DNA of 64,000 nucleotides from Pseudomonadota bacterium (GTDB lineage Bacteria; Pseudomonadota; Gammaproteobacteria; Burkholderiales; Burkholderiaceae_C). The position numbers and the translations under genes were made by a program. The notes under the pieces were generated by a model that was not told where the DNA came from, did no database searches, and saw only the letters and a program-made list of their open reading frames with translations. The stretch lies in assembly GCA_021848345.1 (NCBI GenBank), contig JAJZUV010000002.1, positions 62,001-126,000 of the forward strand, read 5' to 3'. Each line of letters starts with the position of its first letter. The stretch's first letter is position 1. Shown in pieces: positions 45,015-56,108 of this stretch.

Positions 45015-45995
45015 GTGACCTCCTCCGCCTCGATTACGACCATCCTCGCCCCCATCTCCCAGGACATGCTGCAGGTCGACGCGTCGATCCGGCGGGCCCT
45101 GGCGTCCGAGGTGCCGCTGATCAGCGCCATCGGCACCTATATCGTGGGCGCCGGCGGCAAGCGCCTGCGCCCGGCGCTGCTGCTGCTGGTGGCGCGCGCC
45201 CACGGCTACGCGGGCGAGCACCTGCACGACCTGGCCGCCGTGGTGGAAATGATCCACACGGCCACGTTGCTGCACGACGATGTGGTCGACGAGTCCGAAC
45301 TGCGCCGCGGCCGCCAGACCAGCAACGCGGCCTACGGCAACGCGGCCAGCGTGCTGTCGGGGGATTTCCTGTACTCGCGCTCCTTCCAGATGATGGTGGC
45401 CGCGGGCGAGATGCGCATCCTGCGGATCCTGGCCGACGCGACCAACGTGATCGCCGAGGGCGAAGTGCTGCAGTTGATGAACATGCACGACCCGGATATC
45501 ACCGGCGAGCAGTACATGCGGGTGATCCACGACAAGACCGCCGCGCTGTTCGAGGCCGCCGCGCGCATCGGCGCGGTGCTCGCCGGCTGCGACGCCGCCG
45601 CCGAGGAAGGGGCGGCCGGCTACGGGCGCGCCATCGGCCTGGCCTTCCAGCTCATCGACGATGCGCTGGACTACAACGGCAACGCCGAGGAAATGGGCAA
45701 GAACGTCGGCGACGACCTGCGCGAGGGCAAGCCCACGCTGCCGCTGATCGTGGCCATGCAGCGCGCCCAGGGCGAGCAGCGCGAACTCATCCAGCGCGCG
45801 ATCCGCGAAGGCGACACCGACAGCCTGCCGAGCATCCTGGAGGTGGTGCGCGCCTGCAACGCGCTGGAGGAGGTCTACGCGGTGGCGCGCACCGAACTGA
45901 ACAAGGCGCGCGGCCTGGCGCAGGCGATGCCGGCCGGCGAGTACCGCGACTCCCTGCTGGCGCTGTGCGACTACAGCCTGCAGCGCAACGCCTGA
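45015..45995 (+). CDS. ispB: polyprenyl (octaprenyl) diphosphate synthase
   Basis: Makes the long isoprenoid side chain of ubiquinone. The GTG at 45015 gives 326 residues. The two aspartate-rich motifs are LLHDDVVDE near residue 82 and LIDDALDY near residue 215; the family match includes AGGKRLRPALLLL near 48. The chain length (C40 is usual in betaproteobacteria) cannot be proved from sequence. It is divergent from rplU, the standard arrangement. Confidence 0.94.
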   Translation: MTSSASITTILAPISQDMLQVDASIRRALASEVPLISAIGTYIVGAGGKRLRPALLLLVARAHGYAGEHLHDLAAVVEMIHTATLLHDDVVDESELRRGRQTSNAAYGNAASVLSGDFLYSRSFQMMVAAGEMRILRILADATNVIAEGEVLQLMNMHDPDITGEQYMRVIHDKTAALFEAAARIGAVLAGCDAAAEEGAAGYGRAIGLAFQLIDDALDYNGNAEEMGKNVGDDLREGKPTLPLIVAMQRAQGEQRELIQRAIREGDTDSLPSILEVVRACNALEEVYAVARTELNKARGLAQAMPAGEYRDSLLALCDYSLQRNA

Positions 45996-46010
45996 GCGCG
46001 CCGCCGCGCC

Positions 46011-46040
46011 TTGCCACGCGTTCGCGCGGTCTGCTAGACT
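46011..46040 (+). promoter_or_regulatory. promoter for tRNA-Pro
   Basis: TTGCCA (46011-46016) and TAGACT (46035-46040), 18 bp apart, about 70 bp before the tRNA gene. Confidence 0.6.
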
Positions 46041-46109
46041 GCAAGGCTTTCGCGCGTCGGCCAAGGCTGATGCGCGGAAACGACGCAGCATCGATGAAGC
46101 ACGGAATTT

Positions 46110-46186
46110 CGGGGTGTAGCTTAGCCTGGTAGAGCGCTACGTTCGGGACGTAGAGGCCGGAGGTTCGAATCCTCTCACCCCGACCA
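46110..46186 (+). tRNA. tRNA-Pro (anticodon CGG)
   Basis: A 77-nt cloverleaf with encoded CCA. The acceptor arms CGGGGTG and CACCCCG pair fully, the anticodon stem is CTACG/CGTAG around loop TTCGGGA (anticodon CGG), and the T arm contains GGTTCGAATCC. It reads CCG, a very frequent codon in this GC-rich genome. A terminator follows at once, so it is a single-tRNA transcript. Confidence 0.97.
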
Positions 46187-46196
46187 GACAAGAATG

Positions 46197-46232
46197 AAAA
46201 AGCCCAAGTGCATCAGTCACTTGGGCTTTTTT
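46197..46232 (+). terminator. intrinsic terminator after tRNA-Pro
   Basis: Perfect stem AGCCCAAGTG/CACTTGGGCT with loop CATCAGT and a six-T run. An A-run on the left side makes it work in both directions. Confidence 0.93.
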
Positions 46233-46873
46233 GCTTTGGATCGGCAGGAATGACGATTCGGAGTCCAGCTTGGCCTTCGATGGCCCCGGAATGGCCCAGC
46301 CAATCGAGGTCGTTTTGGCTCCCGGCACGTGCTGTACGTCGGGGCAGGCCAGACGTACAACCAAAGCACGCAACGCCCGGCACCTTTGAGCAGCCAGGGG
46401 CACAGACTGGACCGTAAGCGCACGCGGTCCTTGATTCGGACGAACCGGAGTCCGATGGGAGCAGCCGGCGTACATCCCTGACTTCGTGGTCGAGACCGAT
46501 TCGATGCTCCTCATGGTCGAGACCAGGATGAAATCAATGAGTCGGACTGGACCGCCTTCCCACGGCTCGAGCCGAAGGCTTGAGGGAGATGCCGAACCTG
46601 CATGAAGGACAGGAGAAACCAGGAACCCCTCGGCGGGGCATTCGCTCCAAAGGCGAGAACACCGAGAGGGCCGTGTCGCGCGGGATCGTGAGGGGTCGGC
46701 AGCGCGTGGTCAAGGCTGACCCTGACGCGGTAGCGCCGTGACGTGGTATCGCCATCGTGCGAGCGGTGACCTGGGCGCACGGGGCATGAAGAAGGGAGAA
46801 ATATGACAGAGCGAATCAGCAGCCAGCCGTCCTGACCTTCCCGACCGTATCATTTTCCGGGACACAAGCCCGC
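46233..46873. other. 641-bp gene-poor stretch after tRNA-Pro
   Basis: No gene could be supported; open frames on both strands are short and have no recognised domain. Visible structure: TGGTCGAGACC twice (46487-46497, 46514-46524), the palindrome CGGCTCGAGCCG (46563-46574), and GATTCGGA/GGAGTCC motifs repeated around 46256 and 46434. A small frame read rightward from about 46588 (MPNLHEGQEK, about 50 codons) has no known relative. Base composition is visibly less GC-rich than the flanks. It may be the remnant of an insertion at the tRNA. Confidence 0.5.
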
Positions 46874-47584
46874 ATGGAACCCTCCGTGAACCCTGACAAC
46901 ACGCCCCTGCAAGGAATTTCCTCGATGGCCACGCGGGCCCTGCTGGCCCAGCTGGCCGACGGCAGCCACCGCGATCGCGGCATCGACGTGCACTTCGAAT
47001 CCGTCGGCGGCGTCGACGCCGCGCGCCGCGTGGCCCAGGGCGAGGCCTTCGACATCGTGGTGCTGGCGGCCAATGCGATCGACAAGCTCATCGCCTCCGG
47101 GCACGCGCTGGCCGACAGCCGCGTCGACCTGGTGGTGTCGAAGACCGTGGTGGCGGTGCCCGAAGGGGCCCCGGCCGTGGACGTGGGCACCGAGCAGGCG
47201 CTGCGCCAGGCGGTGCTGGCGGCCTCGGCCATCGGACATTCGACGGGCCCCAGCGGAACCGCCGTGCTGGATCTGCTGCAACGTTGGGGCATGCTCGACG
47301 CGGTGCGTGACAGGCTGGTGCAGGCGCCGGCCGGAGTTCCGGTGGGACGCCTGCTCGCCGAGGGCAAGGCGACGCTGGGTTTCCAGCAGACCAGCGAGCT
47401 GGTGGGCCTGGCGGGCGTGCGCGTGCTGGGCGAACTGCCGGCCGGCTGCGAGATCGTCACCCGGTTCACGGCCGCGGTGTGCGCCGCCTCGACGCGCCGG
47501 GACGAGGCACGGGCGCTGATCGCCTACATGGCCTCGCCCGAAACCGCGCAGGCCAAGCGCGAGCACGGGCTCGAGCCGGCCTGA
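46874..47584 (+). CDS. ModA-like solute-binding-fold protein without signal peptide
   Basis: A 236-residue protein with the type 2 periplasmic-binding fold of molybdate-binding ModA (GISSMATRALLAQLA, DIVVLAANAIDKLIASG, GHSTGPSGTAVLDLLQRWG, ADSRVDLVVSKTVVAVP). It lacks a signal peptide or lipobox: the start MEPSVNPDNTPLQG runs straight into the first strand. No permease or ATPase is next to it. It may be cytosolic and bind an oxyanion or small acid as sensor or store, or it may be an N-terminally truncated relic. It is probably read alone, convergent with dabA. Confidence 0.7.
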   Translation: MEPSVNPDNTPLQGISSMATRALLAQLADGSHRDRGIDVHFESVGGVDAARRVAQGEAFDIVVLAANAIDKLIASGHALADSRVDLVVSKTVVAVPEGAPAVDVGTEQALRQAVLAASAIGHSTGPSGTAVLDLLQRWGMLDAVRDRLVQAPAGVPVGRLLAEGKATLGFQQTSELVGLAGVRVLGELPAGCEIVTRFTAAVCAASTRRDEARALIAYMASPETAQAKREHGLEPA

Positions 47585-47612
47585 AGCCGCGCCCGCGCGC
47601 CGCGCACGTCGA

Positions 47613-50240
47613 TCAGGCGCCCGCGCGCCGGCCCGAGGCCGAGCCTTCCCACGCGAGCCAGCGACCCGGGCCCGCGCGATACCAGGCCGTGCCGTGTGGG
47701 TCGACACGCATCAGGTGCAGCCATCCGTTGTCCGCCAGCTGGCGTAGTACGGCGTGACGCTGCAGCACGGCTTCGATCGAGGCCTCGGGCGCCTCGATCA
47801 GCGCGCTCAGACGCAAGGGTTCGTGGATCCAGCGCTCGCCGTCGTGCAGGGACTGGCGCGCCAGCCCGATGCGAAGATCTCCGCCGTTGCCCTCGAACAC
47901 CCCGAGGTTCGCGCCCACCACGTTGTGCAGCAGCTTGTTGCCGCTGCCCAGGCGCTCGGGGTCGCAGGTGGACGCGTGGTATTGCCAGTTGATCCAGTGG
48001 GCCACCAGCAGCGGCGCGGTCATCAGGGCCTCGAGCAGGCTGCCGTCGGGGTCGTCGGCCTGGTCGTAGTCGTGCAGGAAGCAACGTCCATCGAGCACCG
48101 CGCCGCGCGAGCGCGCGCGCGGCGCAAGGATCAGCGCCGCGTTGCCCGCCAGGCCCCATTCGGGCCGGGTCTGCGCGCCGTCGTTGGCGCGTCGGCGCAG
48201 GGCACGCAGCAGATCGTCATGCGGCAGGCGGGCATCCAGCCCGAGCCAGGGCGCGCGCTCCCGGCGCACCTGGTCGCAGGCGTGGTCGAGGGCCGTGCGC
48301 AGCCGCTCCCAGCGCGCACGGGCGTGCGCGGGCAGCAGGTCGAGGTCGAAGCCCTCGACCTCGTCGGTGGTCGTGTTGTGCAGCGCAGCCGCGAACACGG
48401 TGCGTGCCGGGATGTCGATGCCGCGGTCGAGCAGTCCGGCGCGCACCTCGGCTTCGTTGAGAAGCTGGGCCAGCGCCCGCGCGTTCGCCTCGCCGCTGTT
48501 GCCGCAGCAGGCTCCGCAGTCCAGCGCCGCGGCGTGCGCGTTGTTGGTGGTCTGGCTGGCGTGAGCCACCAGCAGCACCAGGGGCGCGAAATCGCGCCGC
48601 AGTCCCATGGCGCCCAGCACGCGCGCGGCCAGATCGATCCTGGCCGTCCGGTCCAGGCCGAGCAGCCGCGGACGGCACACCGCGCGGTAGCGCGGGGCGA
48701 TTCCCGCCAGGTCGTCGTTGCCGCGGGCGCCGGTGCGCGGCACGAGCCAGCGGCTCAGCCCGGCCAGGTAGCTCAAGCCGGCGGCCTCCACGTAGGAAAA
48801 GGCGGCCCCCGGCCAGCGGCTGGCGCCGTCGCGCTGGCGCGACGCGGCCAGGCTGCGTCGGCGCGCTGCGCGCACGCGGCGGTCCAGCGCGGCGTCCGCT
48901 TCGGTGCGCGGCCCGGCACCCGGCGTGCCAGCGGACACGCCATCGGCCGAGCCGTCCGCGGATACCGCTTCGGGGTCGGGTGTGGCGACGACCAGCTCGG
49001 ACAACTCCACGCTCGGTGCCAGCAGACCCGGAAGCTGCGGGCGTCGCGCTTCGGTCGCCAGCGGCGTGTAGGCCGCGGGCAGTCCGAAGAAGCCCGCGAA
49101 GCCGTGGGTGCTGACACCGGGCCATACGGACTCGAGGGCCCGGCGCAGCGGTTCACTGCGCACGTCGATGCAGAACACCGCCTGCACCTCGGCGGCGGCG
49201 GCGCGAGCGGTCGCGGCGCCCGGCAGGCGCGCCAGCAGTTCGCGCTGGTAGCCGATGTCCAGCGCCAGTTGCCAGACCTCGTCGGGCAGCAGTTCCCGGC
49301 TCGCCTGCTCCAGCGCGGCGCCGGCCGAGTTCCACGCCGCCTGCACCTCGGAGAAGGCCCTGCGCGCGGAGGCTTCGGCCGAGCATTCGAGCAGCAGCAC
49401 GCCCCAGGCCAGGCGGATGGCCAGCAGTTCGCGCAGGTGCGGGTCCGCCCGGCCTTCCAGACGCGCCTGCCATCCCAGGTAGGCGCACCAGGAGGCCCAG
49501 CCCTGCAGGCTCAGCAGCACCGCTTCCAGATAATCGGCCCAGACGGCCTCGGGCAACCCCAGGCGGCGCAGTGCCCAGGCCTCGGCATCCTCGCGCGTCG
49601 GGGGCAGGGCGTGCAGGCCGCGCGGCAGGCCGGGCAGACCCATCAGCACCGAGATGCCGTGGTCGTGATCGATGGTGTCGCGCCAGAAGGCGTACAGGCC
49701 CCCGGCGCGCTCGGGCTGCCAGTCGGCCTGCCTGCAGTCGAAATAGGCGGCGCAGGTCTGGCTGATCTGGTGGGTGACCGCGTCGCGCCACGGCAGCCTG
49801 GCATGGCGCTGCGGCTGGTCGTCGAGCAGGTCGATCAGCAGCGCGAGCCGCGGCAGCTTCAGGGGCTCGTGCAGGGCCGCGACGCAGCGCTCGGGATTCC
49901 AGCCCGCCGCGGCAGCCTGCGGCAGGCGCTCCAGTGCGGCGCTCAGGTCCTGTGCGCGGATGCGCCGGCTCTCCCAGTCGCGGCGCAGGCTCTCGCGCGC
50001 CGGGAACACGCGAATGCCCGCCAGCAGCGCCATGCGCGCGGCCACCTCGCGCAGCGGGCGCTCGATGCGCTGCCAGTGCGGGTTGACGGCGATGGATCGA
50101 TCCAGCGGCCAGGCGGGGGCGATCGCGCCGCAGGCGAGGTCGCAGGCGGCGTCGATGCCGGCCCGCGTGGCCGCCTGCGCGGCACGGCCCTCGGGGGCAG
50201 GGTGCGTCTCGTGCAGGACCAAGGGCTCGAGGGGCTTCAT
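47613..50240 (-). CDS. dabA: DabA, carbonic-anhydrase-like subunit of the inorganic-carbon pump (DUF2309)
   Basis: An 875-residue cytosolic protein of the DUF2309 family. In Halothiobacillus the family member DabA, with the membrane protein DabB, drives energy-dependent CO2/bicarbonate accumulation. The zinc-site residues correspond to Cys357 and Asp359 (FCIDVRSE), His560 (VAHASQTTNN) and Cys575 (LDCGACCG); the 15-residue His-Cys spacing equals that of the characterised DabA, so the site appears intact. The ATG overlaps the dabB stop as ATGA. A 30-residue Asp/Gly/Ser-rich insertion (about 422-452) is a local feature. Confidence 0.93.
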   Translation of the reverse strand: MKPLEPLVLHETHPAPEGRAAQAATRAGIDAACDLACGAIAPAWPLDRSIAVNPHWQRIERPLREVAARMALLAGIRVFPARESLRRDWESRRIRAQDLSAALERLPQAAAAGWNPERCVAALHEPLKLPRLALLIDLLDDQPQRHARLPWRDAVTHQISQTCAAYFDCRQADWQPERAGGLYAFWRDTIDHDHGISVLMGLPGLPRGLHALPPTREDAEAWALRRLGLPEAVWADYLEAVLLSLQGWASWCAYLGWQARLEGRADPHLRELLAIRLAWGVLLLECSAEASARRAFSEVQAAWNSAGAALEQASRELLPDEVWQLALDIGYQRELLARLPGAATARAAAAEVQAVFCIDVRSEPLRRALESVWPGVSTHGFAGFFGLPAAYTPLATEARRPQLPGLLAPSVELSELVVATPDPEAVSADGSADGVSAGTPGAGPRTEADAALDRRVRAARRRSLAASRQRDGASRWPGAAFSYVEAAGLSYLAGLSRWLVPRTGARGNDDLAGIAPRYRAVCRPRLLGLDRTARIDLAARVLGAMGLRRDFAPLVLLVAHASQTTNNAHAAALDCGACCGNSGEANARALAQLLNEAEVRAGLLDRGIDIPARTVFAAALHNTTTDEVEGFDLDLLPAHARARWERLRTALDHACDQVRRERAPWLGLDARLPHDDLLRALRRRANDGAQTRPEWGLAGNAALILAPRARSRGAVLDGRCFLHDYDQADDPDGSLLEALMTAPLLVAHWINWQYHASTCDPERLGSGNKLLHNVVGANLGVFEGNGGDLRIGLARQSLHDGERWIHEPLRLSALIEAPEASIEAVLQRHAVLRQLADNGWLHLMRVDPHGTAWYRAGPGRWLAWEGSASGRRAGA

Positions 50241-51847
50241 GGTGTGCTCCAGTTGGCGACGAGGCGTTGCCCCGCCGAGTCGTGGCGCTGCGGCCCGCCC
50301 CAACGCGCGGGCCACAGGCGCAGCGCCGCGCGGGTGTAGAGCTCGTCCACGTAGAAGCCGGCGTAGCTCCAGCGGCGCACGGTCTCCAGGCGCCGCGCGT
50401 CGAGTTGCAGCGCGGCCAGCATCAGGTAGAGCCCGGCCATGCCGAGGCATGCGACGGGGCCTGCCGCCTGCCAGGGCACGTCGCGCGTGCCCAGGGGCAG
50501 AAGATGCGCGACGGTGGCGGCCGCGCCCAGCGCGGCGACCAGTGCGACGCCGGTCGCGACGCGCCAGCCCGCCAGGCCGGTTTCACCGGGTCGCCACGCG
50601 GGCCACCACAGCAACGGAGCCCAGGCCGCCGCCAGCACTCCGGTCCACCACCAGGGCCAGGGCGCGCCGCCGGCCAGGCGGCCGAGCACCAGCAGCACGC
50701 CGGTCGCCAGCCAGGGAGCGGCCAGCACGCTGGCGGCCGAGTCGGGACGAAGGTCGCGCAGCGCGCGCAGCCCGGCCTCGCGCACCACCCCCGAGGCCGA
50801 CAGGAACGCATGCGCCTTGTACAGGGAGTGGCCCAGCAGGTGCAGCGCGGCCAGCTCGTACAGGCCGAGGCCGCACTCGAGCATCATGAACCCCATCTGG
50901 GCCACCGTGGACCAGGCCAGGCGCACCTTGATGCTCACACGCGTCAGGCTGACCATGCCGGCCAGCAAGGCGCTGGCCAGCCCGCCGGCCACCAGCACGG
51001 CGCGTGCGCCCTCGGCCGCGCCCAGCAGCGGCGCGAAGCGGATGAGCACGAATCCACCCAGGTTCACCACGCCGGCATGCAGCAGCGCGGACACCGGCGT
51101 CGGCGCTTCCATCACCTGGATCAGCCAGCCGTGCACCGGCAACAGCGCCGTGCGCACCATCACCGCCAGCACCAGCAGCAAGGCGGCGAACCGCAGGGCG
51201 GGCGCGGCGTCCCCGGCCTGCACCTGACGCAACAGCACGCTCAGCGAACCGCTGCCGACCTGGTGCCAGGCCAGCGCCGCGGCGCCCAGCAGCAGCAGGT
51301 CGGCCAGGCGGTCGGCGATGCGTTTCTTGTGCGCCGCCAGGCGTGCGAAGGGGCGCTCGGGGTAGAAGCACAGCAGGCGATGCAGCGCGGCTCCGATCAA
51401 GTACCAGGCCCCGATCAGCACCAGCCAATGGTCGGCCAGCAGCAGCACCTGCACGCCCGCCAGCACGCCGGCCAGCGCGGCCGCGTAGCGCCGTTGCCGC
51501 GGCTCGCCCTGCAGGTAGCGCGCGGAAAAGGCTCCGATCACGGTGCCCAGGAACTGCACCAGCAGCGCCATCCACGCGCCGAGCCGGCTCATGGCCAGCC
51601 CGGGGGCAAGCGCCGTCCAGGGCGTGCCCTGCCGCGTGTCGACGCCGGCCAGGCTGGCGGCGAGCGCCATGACCGCGAAGCCCAGGGCGGTGGCGCAACA
51701 GGCGATCCATCGACGCCACAGCGTCGCGTCGTCGGCGCGGGGCATCGCCGCGCTGGCGGCCGCCGCGGCTGCCATCAGCCACGCCGGGGCCAGTGCCGCG
51801 GCGCGCAACATGTCGGGAGCAAGGGGTGCGAGAGTGTGCGGGTTCAT
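50237..51847 (-). CDS. dabB: DabB, proton-channel-like membrane subunit of the inorganic-carbon pump
   Basis: A 536-residue relative of the complex I antiporter-like subunits (Proton_antipo_M family), with about 13 membrane helices. Helical segments carry the family pattern around LLPVHGWLIQVMEAPTPVSALLHAGVVN (split here: LLPVHGWLIQ then EAPTPVSALLHAG). It is thought to use the ion gradient to power DabA. The ATG at 51847 is chosen; an in-frame ATG at 51871 lies within the probable promoter. It overlaps dabA by 4 bp and is divergent from the LysR gene across 75 bp. Confidence 0.92.
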   Translation of the reverse strand: MNPHTLAPLAPDMLRAAALAPAWLMAAAAAASAAMPRADDATLWRRWIACCATALGFAVMALAASLAGVDTRQGTPWTALAPGLAMSRLGAWMALLVQFLGTVIGAFSARYLQGEPRQRRYAAALAGVLAGVQVLLLADHWLVLIGAWYLIGAALHRLLCFYPERPFARLAAHKKRIADRLADLLLLGAAALAWHQVGSGSLSVLLRQVQAGDAAPALRFAALLLVLAVMVRTALLPVHGWLIQVMEAPTPVSALLHAGVVNLGGFVLIRFAPLLGAAEGARAVLVAGGLASALLAGMVSLTRVSIKVRLAWSTVAQMGFMMLECGLGLYELAALHLLGHSLYKAHAFLSASGVVREAGLRALRDLRPDSAASVLAAPWLATGVLLVLGRLAGGAPWPWWWTGVLAAAWAPLLWWPAWRPGETGLAGWRVATGVALVAALGAAATVAHLLPLGTRDVPWQAAGPVACLGMAGLYLMLAALQLDARRLETVRRWSYAGFYVDELYTRAALRLWPARWGGPQRHDSAGQRLVANWSTP

Positions 51848-51866
51848 GGGACGATATGTTGCTTGG

Positions 51867-51922
51867 CGCATAGCGTTCTGTAAAATTCATTGTCAGGAAC
51901 GTAACGTTCTTGAAAACAGAAC
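51867..51922. promoter_or_regulatory. divergent dabB/lysR control region with four phased half-sites
   Basis: GTTCTG-type half-sites centre near 51877, 51898, 51908 and 51919, alternating in orientation (CGTTCTG, AGGAACG, CGTTCTT, ACAGAAC) with about 21, 10 and 11 bp between centres, all on one helical face. For dabB, CTGACA (51891-51896) and TATGCG (51867-51872) are 18 bp apart. For lysR, TAAAAT at 51881-51886 is a possible -10. Confidence 0.65.
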
Positions 51923-52843
51923 ATGGACCTCGACCGCCTGAACTTCCATCACCTGCTGTACTTCTGGCGCGTGGCTCGCATCGGGCATCTCACGCGCGCC
52001 GCCCAGGAGCTGCACGTCGCGCAGTCGGCGCTGTCCACGCAGATCCGCCAGCTGGAGGATCGCCTGGGCGAGCCGCTGTTCGAGCGCGAGGGCCGGCGCC
52101 TCGCGCTCACCGAGGCCGGCCAGATCGTGCTGTCCTACGCGGAGAACATCTTCGGGCTGGGCCAGGAAATGCTCGGCCGCCTGGGCGGCCGCGCCGAGGG
52201 CATGCTGCGCCTGCGCGTGGGCAGCGTGGCCACGCTGTCGCGCAACTACCAGGAGAACTGGATCCGCCCCCTGCTCGGCGACCCCACGGTGGCCTTGACC
52301 CTGGAGTCGGGCATGCTGGAGGACCTGCTGGAGCGCCTGCTGCAGCATCGCCTGGACGTGGTGTTGTCCAACGAGGCCGTGCCGCCGGACACGGATCGTC
52401 CCTTCCACTGCCGCTTCCTGGGCAGCCAGGCGATCTCGCTGGTCGGCTCGGCCGGCGCCTGGAAGCACCGTCGCCTGCGCATGCCCGAGGACCTGCAAGG
52501 CCGGGACCTGGCGGTGCCAGGCCCGCGCCATGCGCTGCGCGGTCAGTTCGATGCCCTGTGCATCGCCGCCGACGTCCGGCCGCGGCTGCGCGCCGAGGTC
52601 GATGACATGGCCATGCTGCGCCTGATCGCCCGCGACAGCGGCTGGCTCACCGTGTTGCCCGAGGTGGTGGTGCAGGACGAACTGCGCGCCGGAACCCTGG
52701 TGAAGGTGGGACGCTCGGAGCAATTGCAGGAACACTTCTACGCCATCACCACCACCCACCGCCACCGCGTGGAGCGCCTGGAACATCTGCTCGAAGGCTC
52801 CCGGCGGGCCTTGCGCCCGACGCGCCCGGCAGGCCCCGTGTGA
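51923..52843 (+). CDS. LysR-family regulator, NhaR-like
   Basis: A 306-residue LysR-type regulator. The N-terminal winged helix-turn-helix is NHLLYFWRVAR-like (FHHLLYFWRVARIGHLTRAA), which is closer to NhaR than to CbbR. The effector-binding domain covers about 95-290. It is divergent from dabB, next to the half-sites in the intergenic region, and is followed 31 bp later by an antiporter gene. The likely targets are both dabBA and the antiporter. The inducer is unknown; sodium, pH or an inorganic-carbon signal are the candidates. Confidence 0.88.
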   Translation: MDLDRLNFHHLLYFWRVARIGHLTRAAQELHVAQSALSTQIRQLEDRLGEPLFEREGRRLALTEAGQIVLSYAENIFGLGQEMLGRLGGRAEGMLRLRVGSVATLSRNYQENWIRPLLGDPTVALTLESGMLEDLLERLLQHRLDVVLSNEAVPPDTDRPFHCRFLGSQAISLVGSAGAWKHRRLRMPEDLQGRDLAVPGPRHALRGQFDALCIAADVRPRLRAEVDDMAMLRLIARDSGWLTVLPEVVVQDELRAGTLVKVGRSEQLQEHFYAITTTHRHRVERLEHLLEGSRRALRPTRPAGPV

Positions 52844-52874
52844 TGCCCTCCGTCCTCGCCATCCGCAACCTCCC

Positions 52875-55218
<2,344 letters not shown>

Positions 55219-55229
55219 CGCTGGGCAGG

Positions 55230-56081
55230 ATGGAACGCATCGAACACCACGCCTGCTTCGGCGGCAGGCAGGAAGTCTGGCGCCACGCGGCGGCCAGCCT
55301 GGGCTGCGACATGAACGTCGGCGTGTACCTGCCGCCGGCGGCGCTGCGGGGCCGCCGCTGCGGCGTGCTGTACTGGCTGTCGGGCCTGAGCTGCACCGAG
55401 CAGAACTTCATCACCAAGGCGGGGGCGCAGCAGCACGCGGCGCGCCACGGGCTGATCGTGGTGGCGCCCGACACGAGTCCGCGCGACCCGGACGCGAGCC
55501 TGGGCGTGGCCGACGATCCCGCCTACGACCTGGGCCAGGGGGCCGGGTTCTACGTCGACGCCACCGAGGCGCCGTGGTCCGCGCATTACCGCATGCAGTC
55601 CTACGTGGCGCAGGAGCTTCCGGCCTGGGTCGAGGCGCATTTCCCGACCACCGACGCGCGGGGCATCAGCGGGCATTCGATGGGCGGGCACGGCGCGCTG
55701 GTGACGGCGCTGCGCAACCCCGGGCGCTATCGCAGCGTCTCCGCCTTCGCTCCGATCGTCGCGCCGTCGCGGGTGCCCTGGGGCCGCAAGGCCTTCACGG
55801 CCTATCTCGGCTCCGACGCGGAGCGGTGGCGCGCGTGGGACGCGGTCGAGCTGGTCGCGCATGCCACGCAGCGTCTGCCGCTGTTGGTCGACCAGGGCGG
55901 CGACGATCCCTTCCTGGACGAGCAATTGCGCCCGCAACTGCTGCGCGAGGCCTGCGAGGCCTCCGGGCACGCGCTGGAACTCCGGGTGCACCCCGGCTAC
56001 GACCACAGCTACTACTTCGTCGCCAGTTTCCTGGGCGATCATTTCGAACACCATGCGCGCCATCTCGGCGATGCGCGCTGA
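55230..56081 (+). CDS. fghA: S-formylglutathione hydrolase
   Basis: Alpha/beta-hydrolase releasing formate and glutathione from S-formylglutathione. 283 residues. The nucleophile serine is in SGHSMGGHGA near residue 150, and the catalytic His is in HPGYDHSYYF near 260. YLPPAALRG and WLSGLSCTEQNF are family segments. It completes the glutathione-dependent pathway begun by frmA. The next gene starts 27 bp later. Confidence 0.95.
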   Translation: MERIEHHACFGGRQEVWRHAAASLGCDMNVGVYLPPAALRGRRCGVLYWLSGLSCTEQNFITKAGAQQHAARHGLIVVAPDTSPRDPDASLGVADDPAYDLGQGAGFYVDATEAPWSAHYRMQSYVAQELPAWVEAHFPTTDARGISGHSMGGHGALVTALRNPGRYRSVSAFAPIVAPSRVPWGRKAFTAYLGSDAERWRAWDAVELVAHATQRLPLLVDQGGDDPFLDEQLRPQLLREACEASGHALELRVHPGYDHSYYFVASFLGDHFEHHARHLGDAR

Positions 56082-56108
56082 GCCTGAGAACACCAAGGAG
56101 CTCCACGA

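Noticed and set aside
46137-46514. Leftward frame of 125 codons running into tRNA-Pro
   Set aside because: It reads antisense through the tRNA and terminator; the GVRGFEPPASTSRT end is the familiar antisense-tRNA artefact.
46511-46780. Small leftward frame in the gene-poor stretch, possibly a group II intron or transposon piece
   Set aside because: No reverse transcriptase, transposase or domain V pattern could be recognised; kept only as part of an unexplained region.
51923-52843. Naming the regulator cbbR because it is next to a carbon pump
   Set aside because: Its N-terminal sequence resembles NhaR more, and no Rubisco genes are in the window.
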